From Strigops habroptila (Eukaryota > Chordata > Aves > Psittaciformes > Psittacidae), in the NCBI RefSeq assembly GCF_004027225.2, contig NC_044302.2:38972949-39036948 (forward strand): a stretch of DNA of 64,000 nt, read 5' to 3'. Within the stretch, counting starts at the first letter, position 1. The number at the start of each line of letters is the position of its first letter. A program made the position numbers and the translations under genes. The notes under the pieces were generated by a model. The model saw nothing but the letters and a program-made list of their open reading frames with translations. It did no database searches and was not told the origin of the DNA. Shown piece after piece: positions 1 through 11,502 of this stretch.

Positions 1-34
1 TCAATCTATTAAGTTTCTGTAAAAACATGAATAA

Positions 35-73
35 ATTGATTTCATGTTTGGTTTTCTTGTGTTCAGCTAACCA
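35..73 (+). repeat. 39-bp direct repeat, copy 1
   Basis: This segment recurs at 1454-1492 in the same orientation with two mismatches, at copy positions 27 and 33. Flanking sequence does not match beyond a few bases. It is either a fragment of a dispersed element I do not recognise or a local duplication. Confidence 0.7.
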
Positions 74-1453
74 GAAAACACTGAACAGGTTAACCTAAAG
101 GTCCAAGAAATTATGCACAGCCTATTCTGAGGAGGTTTAATGAAGAAAAGTATGCTTTAAAGTTTAATTCACATCAGTTTTTTAAAGCAAGACTTACTGT
201 TCCAAATGCCTTTTAAGTGGATCTTTCAAGACCCAGAATGGAAAATGCAATGCAATATAATTGCATGATGTGACTTCAGAGACGGTATTAAGAAGACCAA
301 CTGGTATTAAATATGAAACCTTTTGTGAATCTCAAATCTAATTTTGGGAGATTAATTTGCTATTATATTTGCACTGCTGTAAAGCATATGCTGAATTTCT
401 TATTTTTCTTATTTTTCTGCATTTCTAAAAGATTTACCTTTCTGGAAGGCTAGCTCTCAGGATAATCTAACTTGTAATTAAGAAGATAGATAGTCTTATA
501 AGCAATAAATTTAGAAAGGAAGGGAGTAAAACCTGTCTTCTAACAGACCTGTTTCATAGATTAGAAAAACAGAACAATTGAAATAAACCAATAGCTTCTG
601 CAGCTTAGTAGAGCAATTAAACTAACTGGAGAGGAAGACGAGCATTCTGAGAGAAGATTCGCAATTGTTCTAGGAAGATCATTGACAACATTTAATCAAT
701 CAGAACAAGATGTGTTTGAGTATGAAATTTTAAACACACAAAATTAACACCTAGAGATCGCTATAGGAATGTATAAAACATAGAATTTAAAAATAAATGC
801 TATCTTGGTCAGTGACGGAAGCCCTCAGTTGTTGTGGGCTGTGAAATGGTATAAGCAGTATAGACAAAGCATGATGGGGCAATAGATCACAGTAATAACA
901 TTTGCAATAAACAATAACAGAACAAAGCAGGCATCTATAAAAATCCCATGAGGAATTTACTTTATCCATAATTTTTCTTTACATTTGAGAAACTGTGTCA
1001 GGAAAGGCCATTACATCCAATGGTACCAATTAATTTCTGCAACTTTTAATGACATCTTTCTGGGTAAAAACCTCTGATAATACCCCAGGCTCATGACTGA
1101 TAGAAGCCTGTGTTTGATTTGTACCAGGCTGTTGATTTTTTTAGTATTTTTAAAGAGTCCCAGTGCAGCCAATCAAGCAATCAACATGAAATACTCAGAT
1201 CTTCTCTTGTAAAGTACAAGAAAACAGAAAGACAATGGGACTTTCTTCATAGTGTTGACAGAGTATTGGTGATTTTATTTCAGTAGCTCTCCAAATGATG
1301 GATTACACAAATTTTTATTCAGAAGAAAATGACAGCCAAAAAGAAAACTTTGATTCTCATGCCATTCTGAATATTATTTTACCCTTAAAAAGACTGTTGA
1401 AATGCAGAGGAGATAAAAAATAATTGATTCTGAGGGTTGAAGCGTAAAAATAG

Positions 1454-1492
1454 ATTGATTTCATGTTTGGTTTTCTTGTCTTCAGTTAACCA
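1454..1492 (+). repeat. 39-bp direct repeat, copy 2
   Basis: Second copy of the segment at 35-73, same orientation, 37 of 39 bases identical, 1419 bp away start to start. Confidence 0.7.
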
Positions 1493-3132
1493 ACAGGTTT
1501 CAAGCATATGATAAAATCCAGCCTGGAGTTCTTTCATAGATAATATTTGGAGAATTTAGAAAATGCAATCATAATTCCCAGTTTTGTTCCAGCATAATTT
1601 AACAACATAATTCTCTTATATTTTGAGATCAATTGTAGTATTAAATAGAGCCTGGAAACAGAGGTTTTCTTTGCAGTCTAAGTGAGCTTCTTACACCCAT
1701 CAGAATAAAACCTTGTGTCCCCACGTCTGTAGCAGTTAAGACATATGGGACCACAGTGATATGAAGCACACAGACACACAGACAAACAAAATCTCCCAAT
1801 GAAGCCAGGGAAAATAATGTATTTGTGGATTCATTCTACAGTGTGCCTGAGCATGTGGGAACAGGATTTGTGCACATATCTCTGTGTGAATGAGCAATGG
1901 GGGATGATGCCTGGTTATCACAGCTTTTAGCAAGAACAGAAAACACAGCAGCGAAAGTGACAGGGGCTGGTTTGCTTAGCTACCTGCTTAGCACAGGACC
2001 ACCATAATCACATCACACCGTTCTCATGGATAGCCAGCCAGGCCTACAAGCAGCAGAAAGATACGGTGGACAGTCCTGTGAACTCTGGTTTATTGCACTG
2101 GCATAATCATGTAAGCCTGGTAAAGGGGCTCAGGGAGCAGCAGTCACACAGCTACAGACCATATACGCTCCAGGCCTGTGGAAATCAGGCTCCCATTGTC
2201 TGAGACTTCTAATGGAAGCTTGGACGTGTGTCCTGCACAACTGCTCTGGCACTTTGCTGAGTCTCTGCGATGACCTGACTGTATCTGCTGGTGCCTGCCT
2301 CCACATGCCTTTTTAATTGCTGTAGATGAGATGTGTGTCCTCACGGAGGAGACACAGGACACTTTCTCTGAGGCTTACCTCTCAGAACAGTATAACAACG
2401 ATGTTTCTGGTTATGAACTCGAATTAATTTCTGAGATCTGTGGCTTTGACATTTGCTGATTGTTTACTGTATGTTAATAAGCAATGGGAGAATGGATCTG
2501 ATATACAAAACTACCGTGAAGGGTTCCAATAACATAGATTTAATTGATTTATTTGGAATATTTGCTGAATGCCAGAAAGTTTTAAAATTCTAGAAATAGA
2601 AGACATGTACCATCTAAATTTAGTCTTCTAATGAGCAACAAATAACAGACCACAGTAATGATTCTTTGTGAGTTGTATTTCTCAAGATGAATACTGTTAC
2701 TTTGAGGTAATAGCTATTTTATATGCTTCTTACTGCTGATTAAGAGCCTGAACTGCTGTGCAAATGGTAGTCAGCTGTTTAGCTAAGTGATCTCACCTGG
2801 ACTGTCAGCAAGGACCATACCAGCTCATGGAAATGGGATAATGCTAGCCAATTTAGTACATTAGAGGGGAGTTCAGAAATGTAAATCTTATGAAGCTGAT
2901 ATATTTCTTTCCCTCCAAGCTTTGTATACATAATATTAGAATTACTACTTTTTAAAAGATGTCTCCATTATATTATACTGATTTTAATCAGTACGCCAAA
3001 GCTCTTGCACATGAAAATACCTCTCCCCAAAACCTAATCTTCTTTCACTGTGCTAGTTCATAAAAAAAAAAAAAAAGTCTTGTCTATCAGTCCCTCCCTG
3101 CCTTAAAAAAAAGTGTTATAGTTGTCCCTCCA

Positions 3133-3148
3133 CAAGCAAGCAAGCAAG
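3133..3148 (+). repeat. (CAAG)n microsatellite
   Basis: Four tandem copies of CAAG in non-coding sequence. Confidence 0.8.
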
Positions 3149-6100
3149 TATTTCCATATTTCCCTTGGACAAAAAAAATAATTTTCCATTACAGTTTTAT
3201 AGTAAATGCTTCTTTCATTACAGGAAATTCTTGTTATATTATCCATAATAGGGTTCATATCTGCTATCATTGCCTACCATATAGTTGCCATATAACTGTG
3301 ATTTCACCAGAGGTTAAAATTTGATTCTCATAATATGCATTCTGCAAGAATCTTTGAGGTTTTATTATCCCAAGCATTGCCCCTCTCAATTCTTTATTGA
3401 CATCTCTTTGAAGAATAATTATCTGCCATAGAAAAATAGTATCTGCTCTTGTGTAAATCAGATATGAAAAATTCAAAGACTAGGAGTATTAGCAAATAAT
3501 TATATTTACTTTTATTGGCAGAGCTACTCAAAAGAATAGCTGAGTAACTGCAGTGCAAATATTAATCACTGTGTAATGATCAGGAAAGTTACTTTGGAAA
3601 AAATGCTGCTGGATTTTGGATACAAGTGTCCTATTTTTCTCTCCTGATGTCTTTGTGGACTACTGGGAATACTCAAACTAAAAAGTGAAATATGTCACAT
3701 ATGACTCAAGTAAACATGCATTTGTTTTGTGAAAAGACGGGTGTTTCATCCCAGAGCCTAATTCAGTAGATTTATCTGCTACAATTACAGTGCTTTGATC
3801 ACTCCAGAATAGGTGGTGTAGTGCGGGGTGTAGCTGTCCTTTTCCAATTCACTCTCCTTATCAGGATACATGTCTGTTGATTTGTTGGAAGCTGGCTGTT
3901 TTTCGTTCCTGACAAACTCCAGTGATTAAAATGTAGTGGCTTGCTCTTGTTCCCCTGATAAAGGTGACAGCTGCAGAGTTTCCAGTGTTAGTGGATGTGG
4001 TCCATGCAGATTGCTTTTTAATGAAAGCAATATATTATCTTACCTAGAGACCCTGCAGCCTTATCTCGTTAATGTATTCTGGCTTGGCACCACATTCATC
4101 TGTAAATTAGTTGTATTAAACATGCTTCTTACTATTTATCCAGTCTCTAAAGAGTTCGGGGGTTTTTGTTGGTTTGGTTTTTTTTTTTAGTTAATTTTGT
4201 TTGCAACTTTGCTTCATACCTCCTCCAGCAGCATCATCATACACACAATGAACAGTGGAGATTTTTCAGAAGAATATCTGGCATTAAACAATATAATCAC
4301 AGACACCTCCATACTCGATGACTTGATAATCCCTCACATTTAGCCATTAAAATATATGCTAACAGATGTGGAATCAACAACACTTGATTATACGAGTCAT
4401 ATCTGCAAAGGTTTTCCCCTTCACTGCAATTTTAAAACCAAAATGATAAAAGTAACCTATGAAATGATACAAAAACCAAGGTTAAGCTGAAACAAACTTA
4501 TGCTTTAGTTTTGCAGCCCTGTTTCTTTCAAATTGTCTGAAATAGAGCAGATTGAAAATTCCAGTTGTATCATACCCTTTAACAAAATCTTGCTGGTCTC
4601 TGAAACACTCAAATGCCAAATTCATTATTGCCATGAATGGCCTGTACCTCAGATATAAGTAGTGCATTCACTATATATATAAATAATATATTTATATTAT
4701 AGCTTATATTTTTTCCACCAAACTTCGTCTTGAACGAAATTTCAGGAAAGGACTGGAATATCAGTTAGGGACCAACTTCCGGTCTTCTTCCACTAGAAGT
4801 ATTTTTTTAGCATATAATTAACTATTAAATGCTAAATATTTAACTCAATTTATCTCATAAAATATACATAAAAATTGTAGAAGTTTAATTACATTCCCTT
4901 TATGTATTCCTAAATTATAATGAAAATTTAGAACATTGGTATAATTCAAAGGCGATCATTACATTATCTTTACATGTACCATAATTTTTAAAAAAACTGA
5001 AATATCTCAATAATCCGAAAATACACATATGTGAGCTAATAAATACTGTGAAAATATTTACAAATCTGAAAAATTAAATATGATATGGTCAGTACAAAGA
5101 CTTTTTCAGTGGAGGGTATTTTGCATTTTGTACTTGAAATATTGGAATTTAACTCCTTTAGAGTGCCTGCATGTCTCTGCTCCATTTGTATCTTTGTTAA
5201 CAATGCATGTACATAGGAGAGATAAGTAAGGGATTAGTAAAGGATTAAAGGAAAGCCATTGGTTTATACACTCTCTGAACACTGCCTCCACAGTTAATTT
5301 TTTGAATTTTTACATTTTGTGGGAAAGATAACAGAATACCATACTAGTTTATTTCCTCCATCTAAACCAGCAACCTGCTTGTCTTGTCTCTTCCTTGGAA
5401 AATGCTCTTTGACTGCCTAGGTATTTTATAAAAATAAGGACAGTCCTGAATTTCTGCTAGCAGCAGCAGCTTTGATGCTAAAAAAATATATGTTAGTTTC
5501 TTTTCTGTCTTGCTTTTGTTTGTTCTGTAAATTTTGAAGTCACCTGAACTTGTGAAGTTTTTTTTTTGTTTCAAGGGGATAAATTGTCGTCTTTTGGTTA
5601 AAAGCCTAGTGTCCACTGAGCTTATGAATGCAAAAGATGGAGAAATCAAAAAAAAAAAAGATGGAATAAAGACAGAGAAAGAAAACCTGTAAACCTGTAA
5701 TTCTGAGTAGGCCCATCAAGCCGCCTGGTCGCTTAACCCAGAAATACCAATTCACAGCTTGGGTGGGAACTGCACTTTCTCATGCTCCCTTTTCTCTGGC
5801 AAAGTTTGTTTCTAAAAATAGATTCACTTCTTCTCCCTGACAAATATGTGAGATGTATTAAAGGTATAAGCACACCTCATGCAATAGTGTACCAAGTATT
5901 TTACATTCCCTCCAAAGCTCTTTGAATTCAACAAAAAGGCTCCTGCTTCCTAAGTTATTTCAGACACATGTATTTGCTCTGTGTCAACAGAGATTATTTT
6001 ATCCTTGTTTTCTTTTTCTTTCTTTATAGCCATCTAAATTCCTGATTATATCATGCTGACATCTGAATCATATGAATAATAAATAAATGAAGCCATAATC

Positions 6101-9100
6101 AGAGATTTAATGATTTAGCTGATAATATTTTGAGTGAATTTGGGTGCCTACAGAAGCCAATTTGATTTTTGCTCTTGCCAGAAACAGGACCATGAATTCA
6201 TACAGGTATAAAACTGAACAGCACCAATTTAACACTGTGTTTATGACCTCCGTAGTGATCTAAGAAGGCTGCCTGCATGACTGTACACCATCGTTCAGCT
6301 GCTTGGGACTCACACTGATTATCTGAATGGATGCCTGTCTAAGCAGAACTGGTTCTAATAAAACATAAAACATTTTACATGAAATTTTCTTTTAAGCATT
6401 GCATACCCTTACAATATTGTTCTTTCCACTTTGTGGAATGGTATTGGCATTGCTGTCACTGCACTACTGTATTTTGTGGAGAGTTCATAGTAAACCAGGT
6501 GTTTCACAGGTCTAAAGTGTACTTCATTTCAGTAAATTCTGATGTTTTTTATAAATAAACTCAGTAAGTGATCAGTGAAAGAGCTTATAAAATTATGTAT
6601 TATGAAATCTGAATTTGATACCCATGTAGAAGATCAAATGAAGCATCTGCATTCTCATCTCACTAGGAGATATTAAGGATCATAATTAACTTATTTTTCT
6701 ACATCTTGCCTTTAGCATACATATATAACACCTTGAACACACTGCTTTTATGCTGTGCTTAGGATTTGTTCCATCCTCTTTTCATTCCTGAGCTGTGACT
6801 AAGGGGCACTAAGCCACCAAATCAGACAAAAACCTCTGAACCCCCCTAGCCTGCAGCAGTAGCCTGCGTAGCAGAGAATGGCAGTAGCCAGGCCCTGTGC
6901 CATTTTTGTGCTTGGTCCCAGATAAGGCTAGAAAGGTGAGGAAGAAATGTGATGCAGCAAAGACAGAGGATATGACTCCACCATCAGGAGAGAGAAGGGA
7001 AAAGTACAAAGGCTCAAAAGCAAAAAAAGAATTTTCATTTTGTCCTCATTAATCATTTAGACAACTGCACGGATCTGCAAAACATATGCAAGCAAACCCA
7101 CAGAGTGCTGATTGCAGCATTTGTTCTTTACATATAACCAACCGTTACTTTGCAAATTGGTTCCTCCGATGTATTTCCCCATAAATAATCTGTTTAAAGA
7201 AAACATTAGATACTCTCTGCGGGTTGTTCTCTACTATCTTTTTTGTATATCGTTGCACGAAGAGATTTTGATCGGCAAAACAACATGCTGGTATAAAACA
7301 AGCAGAAATTCCGTCTCATAAATCACAACAGAAAGGAAAGAGATTATCAAACAACTAAATAATACAACCCACAACAAAATATACCAGTAAATCATACAAA
7401 ACAGGGTAAATTGGATTACACTGTCCATATACAATTACACTGGTTGCCTCCAACAGCAGCCTTTAAATGTGACATGTTATTTGACGTGTATGCAATTAGG
7501 GCTTAATATCAATCTTTTTCTATTCCATTTAAAATAAAAAATGCTCTGTTTCCAAATCAAACAGTACCTTTTTAGTCAAGATGGACAAGGAAAAGTACCA
7601 GGTTAGCAGCAGCACCTCAGCAGCATAATGCAAGCCAGTAAAGGATGGTTTTCCTGGATACTGTGAAAAACCAAATCCCAAGTCATTCCTGCACGCTATA
7701 TGAACTCTGTTATTATTCCAACTGTTTTTCACAAAACCTATTATATGCCAGGATCCTTTGAAAAACAAAATCTCTAATGCACAATTTTATTGAAGACATG
7801 GGAAGTATCAAAGAGGATGTAGCTCTTTCCAGGTAGATTTAATCTGCCATGGAGCTGTAGTGTCTCTAGCGTTGTGGTCCCATGGGAAAGTGATGGAAGG
7901 GACATCCTGGCATAGCACTGATCAGAAAGCTGAGAGGAGGTACACTGTTGATGTGATGTTTCAAGGCTATGAGAGTCACATACCTACTCTGCCACTGTTC
8001 TTTCATCAGGAAACTCAGAACAGCAGTGCTTCCTTACCCGACTCGGAGAAGCATTAGAAGTGTTGACTGGTTTCAGTGAAAGTTTCAGGACTAAGGTCAC
8101 TAGAAATGTGTTCAGTGTTACAGCATCGCTGGGTGATAACAGCCAGCCCGAGTCCCAGCTTCCTTGTGCTTTTTGGCTACTCACTGGCACATGAGTACAT
8201 CAAATGGCTCCAAGGCTCTAGGCTGACAGCTGGGGTGACATGAGATGGTCAAAAGGTCATGGAGGTACAAGGGTGCAAGCAAACAGTCTAAATTTCTGTC
8301 TTTTCTGTACTGTCACCTGTTCTCTCTCTCCAGACATTCTTGCTGCTCAGGTATATGAGAAACACACAAACCCCAGGGACCTGCAAAAGTTCCTGAGCTG
8401 CAAAAGGCCACAAACCTAGTTTCAGCTCTTAATCTCTGTGGAGTTCATGTTCCTTGTTGTGAGGGCACATGAGAGCTATGCACAGACGGTATGTCCATGC
8501 TATTCTGTGAGGTGCAGCAGGTCAGATGCTCCAGGTGGTCCTGAGAAAGTTCGGCTTGATGCTACCTTGTGATGCCTTCCCAGAGATGAATTTGCCACAC
8601 AAATCTGGAGAAGATAAGAGCTTTCATCTCAAATTTTTAATTTTGATTATGTTTCACACATTTCTTCCTCACTTTTCCTCCCTAGCCATCATTAAATCTA
8701 GTATCTTCCTGGCTGGCTTCTCACTGTTTATCCAAAGCAGGTTGTTCTGACAGATGGACAGTGCTGTTTGAGTATGCCATCTGAATCAATATTGCATGCT
8801 CAACATGTTTCTCTTTCCTCCATGTGTTTGGCAAAATAACAAACCCTGAAAGACCAAGATGACAAAATTAATCACAAAAATTTTCTTTAAAAGATATACA
8901 GATATTTTCCATATACTTAAAAAGTTATACGTCTTGAAGACCAGTAGTGCAGTAACTTTGACATTTCTTGTGAATTTTCCTGTAGGGAAAAAAATTGCTT
9001 AGAAATGCATGCTAGTCATATCTTTTAAATAATCAGATGACTGATTGTAAATTATGCAAAAGAAAATTATGATCTTCTTTATGCATAAAACCTTGAAACT

Positions 9101-9522
9101 GCCATTAAAATAAGATTATTTAGCCTGCTGCTTTTATCCCTGCTTTCCTCTCACAGTCTATCTGTCGTCCAACCACTTTAAAAAGAAGTGATAAGGAGGT
9201 ACTCTACAATTTCCACATAAAATTTTTTCTAGGTTGTCATTAAAATGTTGGTCCATTTGAGGAATCAAACATCATGTGTTACATTGCGCTTGAACACAGA
9301 ACACCTCATGAAGTGAGACAGCTGCACTACGTGGAATCCCAGGGAAAGGATAAACATCACAAGTAAAAAAAAATAAGTTTTGTTGCCATTCATTCTTCTT
9401 TCCTGTTTCTGTTTTGTCTCTGAATTGTAGGCTGTTGCATCAGGGATGAATTGTCTTTTATGCTAAAGTATACAGTTCTTGTTTAACAAATACAAATGGA
9501 ATAAGTGTGAATTACACATACC

Positions 9523-9605
9523 ATCATAGAACCATGGAATGGTTTGGATTGGAAGAAACCTCAAAGATCATCTAGTTCCTGTCATGTGGCAAGAACACCT
9601 TCGAC
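9523..9605 (-). mobile_element. CR1 retroposon fragment (3' end)
   Basis: The plus strand begins ATCATAGAACCATGGAATGG and continues with the reverse complement of the avian CR1 3' untranslated end (aacctcaaagatcatctag). The element therefore lies on the minus strand and only its last ~80 bp is present. CR1 is a non-LTR retrotransposon of birds and reptiles whose copies are usually truncated at the 5' end. Divergence from the common consensus indicates an inactive, aged copy. Confidence 0.85.
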
Positions 9606-10419
9606 ATGACAACTCATTATTCTTTTATTCTTGTAGAGAACATGAAACCTCATGAAATAATAATTAACTAAAACTCTTCTTCAGTGATAGTTGTAATCAT
9701 GAGTGTGCTTTATGACAGGGTCATACAATGAGATCCACTTTTGAATGCTTGTGTGCACTACTGCATTGACAATAATGCTGTGCTGTTGCATGAGGCCCAG
9801 AAATAAGATGAATTCTGGTTACCAGTGCTAAATCACTACCTATCCTTTAATTCTATATGTGATGAAAAAATTTGCTGCCTTGTTAGTGAAAACTAAGTAG
9901 TTTTCTACTACGTAGTATTAGATAAATTTAGGAGTTTTTATCAGTTTCACCCAGTACACTTGATATGGAAAAGGCAAATATTCTGGAAAGTTCTCATTTC
10001 ATGTTCTCTACTCATGAAGAATGCAAACGTGCAGTTCTACCTTCCTGAAAAATCAGGCAGGATTGAGAACATGACACCCTTTGTGGCTGAGCTTCCCGAA
10101 TATAGAGAAAGCAAGTTAATCTCACTGGCTGTGTCTTCGAGTCCTGCCCATTCCAAAACCATACAAGATCAAACCGTGCCTTAGAAAGGGAGCAAAACTG
10201 TCAGACATGCCTGCACTAGTCACAGGGGAGTGATGGAGAAGAGTATCTTCTCAGATTGCCCGTTGCAGAGAAGGAGGATTGGTGCACGGTATTGGTGCAC
10301 AGCTGCCCACACGCAGTAACGCTTCTCGTGCGTCGATAACTTGAATTTTTATTTATTTTTTGTTCAGACAGGATGCCGGTGCCTGTCTTGTCACAGAAAC
10401 GTTCCAATGCATTCTTCTG

Positions 10420-10800
10420 AGTTAAAGCACTTGGCAAAATCTTATTTCCTTCCTCCAGCCGAAGGCTCTACTGGGCAAGGGCAGGAGGCGGCGTTCAGCA
10501 GCACACTGCGGGGCGAGGGCCCCCTCTGCTGCCTTCTGGGAAGAAAGGAGTTTCCAGAGAAAACGCGCTTTTTTGGTCTGCGCCGGCGCCACTCGGCACT
10601 GCGGTGTTGTTTTAGACAGAATACTAGAGCCTAGCATCTGTCCTCCTGAAGGGATGCCGACAGGAAGCCTTGGTATCTCTCTTTCCGACAAGGCTGCATG
10701 GGAGTAAAGAGGTGAGCAGGTCTCTTCACAAGCGTTTTTTTCCACCGGTGCCTGTTGCTACCTGACCATGCCACAATCGCATGTTACGTCACATGAGATA
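10420..10800. promoter_or_regulatory. Local GC/CpG-rich island with CRE and E-box
   Basis: In otherwise AT-rich DNA this segment has clustered CpGs (for example cgcgctttttt and gcgccggcgcc near 10563-10590). It is followed by TTACGTCA at 10784-10791, a CRE/ATF-like octamer, directly overlapping GTCACATGAG, an E-box. The combination resembles a small enhancer or promoter. No transcript start or gene is evident nearby, so the role is an inference from base composition and motifs only. Confidence 0.3.
10519..10533 (-). promoter_or_regulatory. Candidate CTCF site (weaker)
   Basis: Plus strand reads GCCCCCTCTGCTGCC. The reverse complement matches about 10 of 12 positions of the CTCF core CCASYAGRKGGC. 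It lies inside the GC-rich island. Motif match only. Confidence 0.25.
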
Positions 10801-11474
10801 ATTAGTCACTATCCTCCCCCTTGCTGCTGCTACCAATGCCTGGATGGGAATCACGGTAGGGCTCTTATCCCACATAGGCAGCCTCTTATCTTAGCCAGTG
10901 CTGTTAAAAAGTGGGCAGATTTACAGCCCTTATTTATGATGTTAGCAGTAAGCCAATACACCATACAATCAATCCACAATCAATTTTCACATCTGGAGGC
11001 AGACAAAAGGGCAAAACTCAGCAGTCGTCTTCCCGGCCCTATAATGACAAATGACCATGTGGCAGTTCTGCTTATAAAACACTCCTGGTGGATTACACAA
11101 AAAATCAGCTCATATACTTCATGCATGAGAAGGGCCTCTAATCTTACTAGAGTAAAGTAATTCTGGGCCAGTCTGCCTCCCCTGTTTTGACTGAGGCTGT
11201 ACTTATTTACAACTAACACAAATTCTTACTGAAACTTCTTGCTTTGCTATTGTCTTTTGACAAGCTTATCTGCTTCCAGTTTCTGCCTGGCACCTCATTG
11301 CTTGTTGCTGAAGTCAAGAAACCTAAAGAAAACGATATAAGAGCTCAGATAAGCGGAAATACATCCAATTCTCACTTTTTTACTTTACTAGCCTTATGAG
11401 CAGAAGCAGACAGCCTCTGTTGTAGGAAAGATTGGGCTTAGAGATTGACAGAAAACAGAAGTCCATAATAACAA

Positions 11475-11502
11475 TTTTTTTTTATTATTTTTTTTTTTTT
11501 CT
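11475..11502. repeat. T-rich low-complexity run
   Basis: Two runs of T interrupted by TTATTATT, in non-coding sequence. Confidence 0.8.

Larger units (their letters stand above)
1..9522. other. Intergenic, no supported gene
   Basis: No reading frame here shows a recognisable domain or a chain of phase-compatible exons. The open frames are short and AT-driven. The stretch holds a short CAAG microsatellite at 3133-3148, an AT-rich palindromic patch near 4670-4700, a 39-bp direct repeat (35-73 and 1454-1492), and complex repeat-free sequence at about 3770-4150 and 6010-6480 that could be conserved non-coding DNA. Absence of a gene is a judgement from reading, not from a homology search. Confidence 0.6.

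Noticed and set aside
10768..11160. 130-codon plus-strand open frame
   Set aside because: No recognisable motif, no splice or promoter context, and skewed composition. It overlaps a possible regulatory block and is more likely a chance frame.
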